Positions 12,198 through 24,246 of a stretch of 64,000 nucleotides of DNA are shown piece by piece. Source of the DNA: Lojkania enalia. Its lineage: Eukaryota; Ascomycota; Dothideomycetes; Pleosporales. A model generated the notes under the pieces. It was given only the letters and a program-made list of their open reading frames with translations. It ran no database searches and was not told the origin of the DNA. Position 1 is the first letter of the stretch. Each line of letters opens with the position of its first letter. Position numbers and translations under genes: made by a program. The DNA lies in assembly GCA_010094045.1 (NCBI GenBank), contig ML986580.1:264059-328058 (forward strand), given 5' to 3'.

Positions 12198-13270
12198 CTA
12201 CTTTGTCGACTTCTCCCACGCTTCCCACGCTGTCGGATCGCTCCAGAGAGGGAGGATCATGGGTAAATTCTCTGGTAGCTGGTCAGGCCACTTTTCCGTA
12301 ATAAGCTTTATTGTTTCTTGGAAGAGGACTTCGTACCCCGCCGGATAGAAGTGTAGTCCTGCTTAGAGTCAACGCCGCAATCATCGGAAAAGTCACAGTC
12401 AACCTATACACACCATCCCACATAAGCTCCAACAACGCATCGTTCTCCGCTAATTTAAGCGAACCGGGAATGGGTTCGTCAGCCTTCCATTTGTCTGCCT
12501 CCCAACCTGTGCGTTCCATGAAAGCTTTCCAGAGGTTAACAACGGACACTCCGAGCTCTTGTCCTACTTCACACGCAGCTTCCGCATACTTCTTAGTGTC
12601 GCTAGCTAACCGGTTCACGGGGTCAAAGCGGTGCTCATTGACAGGCGGCGGAGTAACTAGGATTATTCGGGCATTGTGGGCTGCCACTTGGGGATGCGTG
12701 ATGATATTCTTCAGATTATCCTTATACTCGTCAAGAGGAATATGCTGCTTATTATCACCCCACGGTACAGATGCGTCGTTTGCGCCGAAAAAGACCACCT
12801 AGGACGGTTAATTCCCCAGACATGAACACTCAATTCCTGGGGGCAGTCATACCAGGAATCGAATGCGGGCCTGTCCTGGGGGAGGAATGATGGATGGGAG
12901 CACTTTGAGCGCTTGCCTTGTATTGTAGCCACTGCAGAGGCTCAGACATGTTGCACAAGATCAGGCTAAGAAATTTACCTGAGGCCGCGATTTACTACAT
13001 CTAGTCGTCGAATGTAGGCTTTGAGAAGTTAGACGCGTAATAGTGGAACAGACAATTGAGCGTGCGGGATGATCGTAAAAGCACTTTTACGGGACCGAGA
13101 GGAGAGGAAAGCCTACCGTTCTGCAGAGCAGCCGAAAACCCAAAGCCCCATTGCTGGCTGTACGACTCTTGCGTTATCGAGTCTCCGAAGAGGAAGAACT
13201 TATCGTATGAAGCAAACTACTAATGTGGTCAATGCAGTAGTCAATTAACGTCTTATCCTTTACATGCCAT
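12198..13270 (-). CDS. IAH1: SGNH/GDSL esterase, isoamyl acetate-hydrolysing type
   Basis: This is a small SGNH-fold esterase that cleaves short acyl esters such as isoamyl acetate. Five coding exons are clear (13216-13117, 13018-12979, 12931-12853, 12798-12414, 12358-12198). All introns are GT-AG, 47-98 bp, and phases agree, giving about 254 residues. Block I is FFLFGDSITQESYS with nucleophile Ser. The Gly block is NRGLSGYNTRQ, split by an intron. Block III is VVFFGANDAS, with Asn. Block V is GLHFYPAGYEV, with the Asp/His region completed by splicing. The 5' end is unresolved because a TAG lies directly before exon 2. The only upstream ATG (13270-13268) fits frame only as a 3-base exon with a GC donor (ATG/GCATGT). 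The TAGTAG acceptor before TTTGCT is good. The family assignment is firm; the start is not. Confidence 0.85.
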
Positions 13271-14367
13271 TTGTTATTCCCTGCGCGATGGGCACGACCC
13301 AACTTTCAGTTATCCAGCAAAGCTTAATAGGTGCGGCCGACCCTGTGATACCGTAGATCACTGATAGCGAGAACCCGGTGATAATGGGGGAGCAGTCGGT
13401 TTCGGCGGACCCTGGGACGCTTAATACTGGTCGCCCGATGGTGAGTTGGCCTTTTCAAATAATAAATAATAATTGTTGATGCACAGAGACTTAGGCTTCC
13501 AGTACAAGGATGCCGCGAGCAAGTGTCGATGCAATCAGGCTTTGATTGTAACCGGGTAGGGGTCTAGACAAGCTCGCAGGACGTCCTCGGTTGCGTTCAT
13601 ACAAAGATCGACAGCCCGTCTCGATAGGTAAGTTTGGCGGGAGCCAAGGACTAGCCGGGAGCTACGTGACGAGCGGGATCCCTTTCGGCCACTGGACCCT
13701 GCAGATGACGAAAGGCCAAGGGAAGTCGTTGCACCGAGTCTACCGAGATAGGGTCACACGCGCTGCGGCGGCTTCCACCAGCTTCCACTAAGTCGTGAAA
13801 AGCGCTGTATCGCTGTCGGGCGCTGTAAGAAGCGTCGCCTTGGCGGAGTTGGTGTTGGTCAAGCGTTCAGGTTGGCTGTGGCCCAAGGGTTTCTTCCGAG
13901 AGACGCCCGTCCAGCGTCGTTCCTTTATACTTGCTCCACCGTCCTTCGCACGACCTTCCCTGTCCCTTCACCGTCCCTCCGCCGTCCCCTCTTTTCCTGG
14001 CATCTCCCGTCGACCGGCGATTCCCTAAGGTTGACTGGCGGTGCCTCCAAGACCGCATCGTTGCCTGCAACTCGACGTTGAGGTATGCATACCTTGTCCG
14101 ATAAGCGTTTCCCAAGCTTGTCGGAGCCAGGCCTCCAGGGCCCACACGAAACAGCACGAAACAGCGCGGCGGGCAATGACAGCACTGCCATGGGCTACGA
14201 AATGACCACCTACACACGAACGCCCTCGCGTGCCGAATGACCTGGCCGGCTGTTCCCCTCTCCTATAACCGTGCCCAATGTCCCTGCCTGCGTGTGAGGA
14301 CTCTTGACTAACATTAGCACGCGTCTCCAGCTCCGCGCTCTCGCTCCTTCCCGCAGCCGCTTCCGTC
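13271..14367. other. Shared upstream region of esterase and CLC genes
   Basis: The esterase (minus) and the CLC transporter (plus) are divergent, so this stretch of about 1.1 kb serves both promoters. A long pyrimidine-rich run lies at about 13936-14000, with many CCTTCCC and CCGTCCC units. Such CT-rich tracts are common just upstream of fungal transcription starts, and this one could mark the CLC promoter. No TATA box was evident. Confidence 0.45.
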
Positions 14368-17270
14368 ATGCCCAAATCCATATCTTCGTACTTGAGCGTC
14401 GAGCGCCGGCCCCAGCATAGCTACGATGGCGACTACGACGACGACACCCTCTCGATGGAGCACCAAGAGCAGAACGATACCTTCAGCACCACCACCCCGA
14501 CCTCGCCCACAAACACGTTCCGCAGGCCGCGGCGGACTCATGCCTCAGACAACGATCTGTCTAGATACACGGCTACCGAGCGCTCCAGCCTACTAGGGAA
14601 TCCCCAAGGCCCTGCCCGATCGTACAGGAGCGTACCGGCGACTACGCCGGGCACGCCCCGCCCGCACTCAGTTAGGCACAATAGCCAGATCTACACGAGC
14701 AACGTCAGGCTGCGTCATAGCCGTGCCGGTTCATTCAATCGTTCATTCAGTCAGCGCCTCGTGAATGCCTTGAGCTCAGGCGCTGACCGGCGGGAGAGAT
14801 TGGCTGATAGCATGCAAGCTTCCAAGTCCAACATCTGGCAGGACGATCGCGTATGGTACGACCAGTTCACTTCAACCGATTGGGTTCACGACAGCATTGC
14901 CGACGCCTACCGTGTAAAAGCGCTTCGCAGCAGGAAGGACATCCGGGGTAAGATAGCCGCATGGTTCGACGGAGCACAAGGATGGATACTGGTGGCCATC
15001 ATTGGCATTCTGACCGCGTTTCTGGCCTACTTCGTCAATGTCACCGAAACTACCCTGTTTGACTACAAAGAAGGATATTGCACCAGGGCCTGGTACATGA
15101 GTCGGAAAGCATGCTGTGACGGGGCTTCTATCTGTGATGAATGGCTTCATTGGTCAAAAGTTATCCGGACTGACAGGCTCGATTCCACCGGCACACAATT
15201 TGCTGCCTTTGTGGTGACAATGATTGCGCTTGCAATGGCTTCATCTGTCCTAACTATGCAATCAAAAACTGTCATTCCCTCCGCCGTATCGCTCACCACC
15301 CTCGATGAAAACCTCGGGGCGGACATCCAAAGCAACGACCGAGACGAAGAGGGAAGGAAGCGAAGCTTGACGCCCGAGGCGGAATTCAACGAATCGCAGC
15401 TTCGACCTACTATGGTCTACTATTCAGCGGCTGGTAGCGGCGTGGCTGAAGTCAAAGTAATTCTCAGCGGCTTTGTCTTGCACGGGTACCTCGGCCTGCG
15501 TACGTTGATCATCAAGAGTCTCGGGTTGATTCTTAGCGTGGCTTCTGGCCTCAGTCTCGGCAAAGAGGGACCATACGTACACGTTGCCACCTGCATTGGT
15601 AATATCGCTTGCCGTCTTTTCTCCAAATACAACCACAACGATGGGAAACGTAGGGAAGTCCTAAGTGCCAGTGCTGCTAGCGGAGTGGCTGTAGCATTCG
15701 GCGCCCCAATTGGTGGCGTTCTTTTCAGCCTCGAAGAAGTCAGCTATTACTTCCCGCCAAAGACTCTTTTCAGGACCTTCTTCTGCTGCATTGTAAGCGC
15801 TTATTTATCTAGAATCTTTGCTCGACTGACATCACGGACAGGCAGCCGCGTTGTCTCTGAAATTTCTGAACCCATATGGAACGAACAAAATTGTACTCTT
15901 TGAAGTCCGATATCTTACCGACTGGAAAACTTTCGAAATGATTGCATTTATATTTACAGGTGCATTGGGTGGTGTATTAGGCGCTCTGTTCATCAAAGCA
16001 TCTCGTATTTGGGCCCGAACTTTTAGACGCATACCTTTGATCAAAAGATATCCCCTTCTTGAAGTCTTTCTTGTGGCTCTGGTTACAGGGATTCTCAGTT
16101 TCTGGAACAGGTATACCAAGTTACCAGTGGCCGAGCTTCTGTTCGAGCTAGCCAGTCCTTGCGATACATTTACCGACGGTGGGGACGGGCTGTGTCCAAC
16201 AAAGGAGCACATTCCATCGGTGCTACGCGTACTGGCCATTGCATTCGTCATTAAGGCAGGCCTCACAGTTATTACTTTTGGTATCAAGGTACCTGCAGGT
16301 ATTTATGTACCCTCCATGGTGGTAGGCGGTCTAGCAGGACGTTTCATTGGACACCTGGTGCAATGGTTCGCCCTTAGTTATACAGACTCTGGCCTCTTCG
16401 GCGCCTGTGATCCGACTGGCCCACCTGGATCATGTGTCATCCCCGGAGTTTACGCAATGGTTGCTGCTGGTGCCACGATGACAGGTGTAACGCGGCTGAC
16501 TGTTACGCTGGCTGTTATTCTTTTCGAGCTCACGGGCAGTCTAGATCATGTCCTACCATTTTCTCTCGGAATCTTAGTAGCAAAATGGACAGCAGACGCG
16601 ATTGAGCCACTCAGCATATATGACCTTCTAACGGACATGAATTCGTACCCTTTTTTGGATAATAAGGTACGACCTCTATTCACATCCGAGCTTGGCGACA
16701 TAACTCCACGTGTTCGAGAGGAACGCATTATCGACATATCGGAATCACCCCTTGTCCCAGCGACCGAGCTACGGGAGAAACAGCAATATTTGCAAATGGT
16801 TGGAGAACTAGATGGGGGCCTTCCAATTGTTCGCGACGGCATTCTTGTTGGTTTGATACCTGCTCCGGATCTGGAGTTTGCTCTTGATAAGCTCGAGAAT
16901 GAAGAGAATACACTTTGTCTTATGTCTACGCAAGTTGCTTGGGCAGTAGGGCGTGAGAACGGAGGCGAGGATGAAGAGGAGGAGGAAGACCCTACGGACT
17001 TTACGAGCTTCATTGATCCTGCACCTGTATCCCTCGATATCCATTCACCTATGGACTTGGTCTACGAGTGTTTTGTTAAGCTAGGACTAAGGTATATCTG
17101 CGTTCTGCGAGATGGACGGTTCGCGGGTTTGGTGAGTGTCATCCTCGGTTTGATATTGTAATTTTTTTTTTTTTTTTTTTTTTTCAAGTTCAAGTGCTAA
17201 TTGGTTCCATTAGGTTCATAAGAAGGCATTCGTCAAGTATATTAAAGAACTAGAACAGAGTGAGCACTAG
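14368..17270 (+). CDS. CLC family chloride transporter with CBS pair
   Basis: This integral membrane protein moves chloride, probably in exchange for protons, across an internal or vacuolar membrane. Exons 14368-15792, 15842-17131 and 17214-17270 give 923 residues. A disordered N tail of about 190 residues precedes the transmembrane core. The selectivity motifs are present: GSGVAEVK (about 355), GKEGPYVH with the gating glutamate (about 398), and GIKVPAGIYVP (about 627). SLEEVSYYFPPKTLFR carries the glutamate typical of the proton-coupled ClC-3/4/5 and Gef1 branch rather than pure channels. Two CBS domains follow, the second completed by the 57-base last exon (VHKKAFVKYIKELEQ). Intron 2 contains about 23 consecutive T. 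An acidic DEEEEED stretch separates the CBS domains. Antiport activity is inferred from family residues. Confidence 0.93.
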
Positions 17271-18442
17271 AGTTTTTTCCTGGTCATAGTAGCTCTGCGT
17301 TGGGGTTATAGTACATTCCGGCTTTGTGAAGCCGCTATTTTGATGTTTTATACAAGATTTGTTATCTTGATACGATGTCGTGTTTTTGTATTGATACCAT
17401 GGCATGTGCAGCGGGAATGGTCATTTCAAGGAGTTTCTCTTTTTTTTTTGGGGGGGGGGGGGGGGTGTCTTACATGGGCATGAGAAAAAAAATTCGTGGT
17501 TGCGAAAATGAAATAGATGCATGATCAATGGAAGACTCGTTGGTACGAGCTTTGAATAAGAAAATATTCTGTGTGGACTTATATATTGCTTGTGGATTTT
17601 GTGGGTTGAGGCAAGGGAAGTGTGGTTGTAGGAGAAATGTCGGAGTGGGCGATGTTTTTTTGGCTATAGTGGAGATTTTGGGCTAAAGAGACAAGTCGAG
17701 GTGTTCGATGGTATCTACCAGAGCAATTGGAAATGACGAAGGGTTCGATGTTTCTACTGTGGTTGAGTTTGATGGGGTGGAGGGCATTGGCGGCTTTTGG
17801 GAAATTAGGTATCTATACAGAATAGTAGTGAATATGTGGGTGTAGGGGTGGTGAAAAATGTCGAAGTAGTTCGATGTGGGATGGGTTGGGCACCATTGGT
17901 GTAGGGCCCGTGATTATTCTCCCGGCTAACCCTTAACCGCGAAATGGCAGATACGTTGCTTGATACTATTTCATGGGTTTAATCGTAAGAGTGCTTTTCT
18001 GCCTATTGTTGATGTACATTGCAATGGGGGATGGCTTGCGGGAAGTTGAGGGATGAGGCTGGGAATACTATGGACTTGTGGGAGTGATGAATAAGGAAGG
18101 AAGAGCGACTTGGCGAGACGCGTAAGATGCGTGAAATCGCAGGGCATGCTATTTGGAGAGAGGCTGTGGGTATGCCTCTGGTCCTCCGAACGCAAGACTA
18201 GCTAGGCACGATGCATGAGCCGCCCGTCGTTCCGAAGCCAACATGCAGAAGCAAAGCGAAGCTGACCTTTGTGCTACATGCGAGGCCAATCATATGGAGA
18301 GAGAGCAATGGGTATGCCTCTTGCAAGCGAGGTCTCAGCCTTGTTTGGTGGTGGGTGGGTATATCTAGGGCTTTCGTTGGGTAAACCACTGGGTCCTATC
18401 CTGATACACTTCTTCGTTATCCCCATCATTTTATAAGTTACT
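17271..18442. other. Intergenic with homopolymer tract
   Basis: No supported gene is present. The 3' flank of the CLC gene holds a T run followed directly by 16 consecutive G (17450-17465). A short phrase, TGGGTATGCCTCT, is repeated near 18166 and 18309. The right end is the promoter of the zinc-finger gene. Confidence 0.5.
17450..17465. repeat. G16 homopolymer
   Basis: Sixteen consecutive G follow about ten T on the plus strand. The length of such a run is hard to sequence and assemble accurately, so the exact count is uncertain. It could form a G-quadruplex-like structure, but nothing nearby suggests a role. Confidence 0.85.
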
Positions 18443-19464
18443 ATGGAGTCAAAAACTGCACTGGCCGTTGGGATAGGCGTGGGGTTTGGCGTATGGGTCT
18501 TGGTGGGCTTGGTGGTTGGGCTGATTATTTGTAGAAGGAACAGCTTAGGGAAAGGAAAAATTGAGAATGATACGCTTGAGGAGGTTAAGGAGAAAAAGGA
18601 GGATAGCAAAGGGCGTGATGTTAACGAAGTGTTTAAGGGCTTAGAAAGGAGGAAACTAAAGAGTAAACTTAGGAAGATGAGTGGAAAGAATTATTACGTT
18701 GAAAATATGAGAAGTGCTAGCCTTGCGACGCCTTATTTAGGAGATTCTCAATACGAAGGAGTCATTCAAACCGGAGTCGTCAACCCTTGGGACATCGAAT
18801 ATAGGCCAAACCAAGTGATTTTCCCGCATCTCTATTCAATAGACGCAGGGACAGATCCTTTTCCAACTGCTTCGGAGTCCGATAATGGCTGGGGCGATAC
18901 AATATCTCAGCCGCAATTTCCTGAGCTTGAGCCACCGGCAAATACACAAGAATCCCAGCCCCGTGATCTCGAGGGTCTTGAATATCAGATACCAATTATC
19001 GACACTCCGTCCTCACCACCTATTGGATCCTTTGATTTTACACCATCTTTAAAATGCGAAGAATGCGGATTCGGCTTCCGTACAGCCGGAATGAAAAAGT
19101 AAGTAAACTCCGCCCGGCGGCCGGTGGCACAGATTAAATAGAATGATAACTAAAGTGGAGTATGAAAGCTGATTACCATAGTAAGCATGTCAACCGCAAG
19201 CATAGACGACGCTACAAGTGCGAACATTGTAACCGAGCATTCCATCTGAACGCTGATCTCCAACGACACATTCGTACACTGCACAAGGAGAAAGCCACCA
19301 GCCTTCAGATGTATAGGTGTCCGAATCCGAGTTGCAGTATTCCAGACAAAGAGTTCCTTAGGAAGGATAATTTTGAGAGACATCTAGCTAGATGCAATGC
19401 TTTTACAAATCGAAGGCAACAGTCGGCTGAAGCAGTGCAAACAGGGAATCTAAGTGAACCCTAG
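18443..19464 (+). CDS. Membrane-anchored C2H2 zinc-finger protein (predicted)
   Basis: Two exons (18443-19098 and 19161-19464; intron 19099-19160) encode 319 residues. Residues 7-30 form one strong hydrophobic segment (LAVGIGVGFGVWVLVGLVVGL, then IICRR), with basic residues directly after it. A Lys/Glu-rich stretch and a Pro/Ser-rich linker follow. The C terminus has three zinc-finger-like units. LKCEECGFGF is completed across the intron with HSKHVNRKH. YKCEHCNRAF is followed by LQRHIRTLH. The last unit, YRCPNPSC, is followed by FERHLARC. The acceptor GGAG/TATG is chosen because the next alternatives give stops. If the start is right, a DNA-binding region is tethered to a membrane with its C terminus in the cytosol, as in proteolytically released transcription factors. 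A missing upstream exon or a different start is possible. Confidence 0.7.
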
Positions 19465-20968
19465 CGAAGAGGTCTCTAATTTGAGAAGGTTTGCTTTATA
19501 TTGTAATCTTAGAGTTACAGTTTACATTTTCTGCTATTTTCATTGAGGGGAGCCAAATACGTGCCAGCATGACAATATTTCGCACGCCATTTCTGTTGGT
19601 ATTGATTCTGATTTACGGGGCTGACCCGATACTCAGTCAATACATCCATCACCTTCAGCCTAGATATTGTGGCATATATGTTGTGAATCTCAATTTGTGT
19701 GTGTTTTCATCGCTAAGCTTCCTTTTAACTAAAGATATTGAACTAGATAGCATAAAGGTGATCTTTTAATTATGAAGATGGGATAGAAATTTTCTCTTAA
19801 CCTTCGTTGCTATAGGCTAATGCAAAAGAGTTAAGAGCTGGTCTGAGATCGCAACTGCTGACATCCCGGACCTAACAAGGCGACCAACTTATGACGGGGC
19901 CCTCGTTTATATTGCTTGATTCTTGAATCATGGCAAATTTACAAGCTCCCTTGACATTCTGACTCGGAAAGAATGTTGGCTTTGTATATTAAGTGTGCAA
20001 GACTATTCAATTTCGAATATCTAATACGAGAGTTGATGTCACGAATCAGACAGCGACGTACCAAGGATTCCCGAACCTTGAAGCTCCACAAATCTGAAAG
20101 AAAGCATCATAATTCTTTGAAAGAATTTATTCATCTCCGCCCCCACAGCCTGGTTGCTCAGCCCCGCTATCACTCCCCTAGTTCCATCCTAGGAGGCTGC
20201 GAACACGAAATCGTAGTTCCTTATAAACATCACGTCAGACGAGGTCGCTTCAATGGTCCTCCTAAATTCTTCAAAGGGTAGGTAATAGAACAACTTGTTA
20301 CTAAATTTGCGTTTCCCCCACATTAGTTTGGGATGGGTCGCGGGCAGTGCCTGTGCTGCGGCACGGTTCCCGTCTGTAACAGAACTCCGACGCACTTCTC
20401 GGCAAGGACTATGGGACGGCACAGCACAACCAACAGCTCTCCGCTTCCACAAAACTCCTGAACAATATCCTTATCATCAAGCAAATTCATCAGGACAAAT
20501 AGCATGGTACTGGTGTTTCTACATTGGACACCTATTGCTCGACCTTTCAGGCCCCCACTTTTCGTATTCACCTTGGCCATTTCTTAATGTCGAAGTACAT
20601 AACAAGGCTGAAGGATTGAAGGATCCTCGCCCAGACCCATGTCTCTAGACTGTCTAGCAGATTGTGGAACGGGCGTTACCCACTGTAGCGTGTTGTGTCC
20701 GTGTGTGCATGGCTCTTGAAACCATTGTGCAGCACGAGCGACCATATGCGGGCATTTGGGGGCCAAATTCGCGGCAGAGCCTTTTCAACATTCGAGCTTG
20801 GATAACCTTGCAGGTTGGCATCGATACTTGGGCCTAAAGTGGTGGGGTTATAAATTTGGGAGACCTCGAGGGTGAAGATGTTGGACTGATAAGCCTTCTT
20901 CATTATTTGCGTCTTTGATCTTGAAAATCTGGTGTACCGCAAAATCTGACCTGCCAAACTGTAGCGTT
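19465..20968. other. Intergenic
   Basis: No supported gene is present in these 1.5 kb. Several frames of about 100 codons occur on both strands, but none has a domain, signal peptide or usable splice sites. The right end is the promoter region of the cell-surface protein gene. Confidence 0.5.
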
Positions 20969-23016
20969 ATGGCTATGTCGAGGTTCTTTTTTGCTGTAGT
21001 TTTGGCGACGGCTGTTAGTCGTGCGGCTGCAAGTCCGTCTCCACTTGATCATACATTGAGGACTGTCAATGCGCCTGGGAGGTCCGCTCTGGACACACGG
21101 AGAGCGATTGGGCGAGAACTCGCCGCGGTAGCTATCATGAAAAGAGATGAAATCCTCGCTGATAAGGACGTAACTCTCGACCGAAGTTGGAAGGATACAA
21201 CTTTGCTAACATTGTAAGCCCTTTCACTCTCTCGCAATAATTCGGAGTATCTAATGTGGCACTATAGAGAGAAAGAGAAAGAAGTCGCCCAACCAACCAA
21301 CGCCTCGTCAGTCTCAATCAATGCTGGCATCGAAATAACCTGCAAAGAATGCTATGTCAAAGGCGTAGCGAAAGCCCAGCTCTCTATTGAAGGAGATTTC
21401 AATGCCAGCCAAGCTATCAACCAAACCATTGAGGAAGTAAACGGAGAAGTCACGAATTTTACCGAGCAAGTCAGCGACTACATATCCGACTATTTCACGG
21501 GGGTCTTTGAAAACCTTCAGGACGGCCTTGATCTAGATGATTTCGATTTTCCCACCATGAATTTTACCTTCGATCTTGATGTCCCCAGTATCCCCGAGTC
21601 AGTGCTGAAATTCCAATTTGATGGCTTGGAGTTGTATATGGACCTTGATACGACATTTAGCGTCGGGACAACTTATGAAATCAATCTCTACTCGTCTAAT
21701 ACGCTTGCGGGAATTTCTGTTAGCGACAGTCTCCGTCTGGGTGTCGTCTTCACAATTGACCTAATTCTAAGCGCAGAAGCCGAATTGACGATGAACAGCG
21801 GCTTCCATATCAAATTGGATGACGGTGTCACCATCGAAATTCCACTCTTTAGCGATAACGTCACAAACTTGGAATTGTAGGTAGCGTTGCGTCCTGTTCA
21901 CGGTAAAAATGCTGACTTGTCGGTCTGAAGCAACGGCGGACAATTCGAGTTCCTCCCCGTCACCATCGATTCTGCTGGCGTGACGCTTTCAGCTGTGCTC
22001 CGTGTCGGTGTCTCCGCTGGTTTAACCATCGATAGCCCGAAAGAAGTTTTCGGAAAAAGTATCAGTGGAGGTATCGAGGTGGCACTGTTTGCCCACGTTG
22101 CGGAATTCACCACTAATATCACTGCCGCTCCAGAGGAGGAATGTAGACTCCAAGTGATCCAAGAGTACCAGCTTGCGCTGGGTGCGGGGGCTGGCGTTTA
22201 TATCGCCGTTGACGCGGAGACATGGGGACCCGTGGCGGAGACCGCGACGCCTATCTGGTATACCACGATGGCAGATGTCTGTGCCATCGAGGGAAAACCG
22301 ACCCCTATGCCGACATCTGCCACCGTGACTGCAAGAGATATTGCAGGCCGACAGGAGGAGCTGTCTACTACGAGTACTGAGATCGAGGTTAAGTACACTG
22401 GCGTCGCCTGCGAATCTAGTCTTGCCATCTGCCCTGCATCTCTGCAAACCACAATCAAAACCACGGTTACCAAGACACTCGTTACTGCCGTCCCTAGCGG
22501 CACTGAGGTTACGTGGCCGACTTCGCCTGGGATCACAGACGCAGTTGCTACTACAAGTGCGTTTGGCTCTAATGCCAAACAAATTGAAACGGCATCTGGC
22601 ACACCAACATCATATGAGCCGCCGCCGCCGCCACCGTCAGAGATTCCTACCGGTAGTATCGAAAAGGTTCTAGAAGGTGAGACGGGAGGAGTATCCAACA
22701 AAGTTATCATCGGCGTCAGCGTAGGCGTCGGTGTTCCGGTCATCATGGCACTTGTCGCTGGATTCATGTAAGTCATTCTGTACTCGTTTCTCATCGTTCG
22801 CAATAAAATTCACGCCACTTCTGGGGATACATGTACTGACTAATGATTTTTTTTTTTTTTTTTAGCTTCATCCGTCGCCGTAGGCGGTACTCCGCCGTCC
22901 CCAGAGCTGAACAAACTCCAATGTTCCAGGACCCGAGTTACCATGGAGCTCAGGAGCCGTTCAAAGACGCGCCTGCGAAGAAACCTGGCGTGAACGTATC
23001 AGTTTCGGCTCACTAG
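20969..23016 (+). CDS. Secreted single-pass cell-surface protein
   Basis: Four exons (20969-21213, 21268-21876, 21931-22767, 22866-23016) encode 613 residues, and all phases agree. The start MAMSRFFFAVVLATAVSRAAA reads as a signal peptide; an upstream in-frame ATG at 20915 would bury it and is rejected. The ectodomain has two related beta-rich halves with CKECYVKG near its start and N-glycosylation sequons (NAS, NQT, NFT, NIT). A Thr/Ser-rich stalk and a PPPPPP run come before the membrane helix (NKVIIGVSVGVGVPVIMALV), which is interrupted by intron 3. RRRRR then starts a short cytoplasmic tail. The layout is type I. It resembles fungal wall- or surface-associated proteins with an uncharacterised ectodomain, possibly the DUF7223 group, but I could not confirm that by eye. 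No enzyme motif was seen. Confidence 0.85.
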
Positions 23017-24246
23017 TGGAATGTGATCTTGAAGCACGCGTGTATATTTTGGATGTGGCGTTCTCGGTAACGAAATGGACTTATAGGACTTTGGGCTTGA
23101 ATTTCTGGATTCTTTTTGAAAATGTTGGATACCATTCTAGTACGGATTTTATGTCTTTGCGCTCTACCAATATTAAAATCTTTCGGTATTATGTAGTCAT
23201 TAGAGGAATACAAGATGCAAGAAACTCTCATTTATTTGGCAAGACGTAGCGCTTTCTGTAATCATGTTTGGTGCCACTCGACGATCCATCGTGTGATTCA
23301 TCCAATTCTGTGAAGTAGCATTGTAGTAGATAGAATATGCAGGCACGAAATGTTCCAGTACTGATTCATTAGCTTGCGTAGAGTACCTAGTAGTGCCTTG
23401 GTAGTCAATGCCATGAGAGTTCTGGAAAGATTCTAGTCCTAGAATAGCCGAATTGAAATCTAACCTTAGAATTGTCATGGTAGTGCTTAATAACAATGAG
23501 ACATATGCTTAGGATATCCTCATACCCATGATGTATAGAGGTCCTTGAAAAACTATTGCAGTGGAAGTGAAGCACGTGACCTGTCCTCCTGAAAGGACCT
23601 GTAGAGAATCAATCACAGATGACAAGAAATCTAATGAATTAAATGGAAACGCTCTCAAATCTGAATACGATGGTGCTGTGTAGTAACACTCAAGTCATTA
23701 TAGTTTAGACTAGAAAGTCAACGTCGCGGTCGGTAATAAAAGTTATTTCCATCCCGGCCGACATTCGCCCTCAGGCAGTAGCTAAATACCTCAACCATGA
23801 GATATGAATGAGTTCTTTCTCAACTTTTCCGCGAATTCACGAGCAATTAACGCCTATTCTAACGGAAATTTGGTCTGCTACCTCCAATCCCTAAATGAAT
23901 TTTCACGAATAAGAGCTCGTGTAGCGCATTGTGTGATGATTTAGACCTCATGGATATAGTTTAGCGTTAGCCCAAGAAGGTTGGGCTCCTCTAGCGGTCG
24001 CGCACGGAGCGACTACGTCATTCATCATTAAAAAGTTATAGCTACAAATATTACTTGCGTAGGCCCATGTAACGCACGTACAAAAACCTTAAGGCTGAGC
24101 CTTTTGACATATTTGAAGAGCGGTATCTCCGTGTTCGGCAATGATTGAGCTGCCATTTTCGACATTAATCGCATTATTGAGATTTGGCATTCGACCGAAC
24201 TAAAAGCAAAGCAAAAATTGAACCTCTTTCTATCCATTCAATTAGA
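23017..24246. other. Intergenic
   Basis: No supported gene is present. A 98-codon minus-strand frame (23200-23496) has an ATG but no recognisable feature, and I treat it as chance. The right end holds the promoter of the MFS gene. Confidence 0.5.

Noticed and set aside
17162..17184. T run after the CLC frame as a transcription terminator
   Set aside because: It lies inside intron 2; splicing to 17214 completes the second CBS domain and gives a proper stop at 17270.
20189..20648. Two frames on opposite strands of about 85-117 codons
   Set aside because: They overlap each other, lack domains and have no splice signals that extend them.
22022..22803. Long minus-strand frames (about 186 and 201 codons)
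   Set aside because: They are antisense to the well-supported third exon of the cell-surface protein gene.
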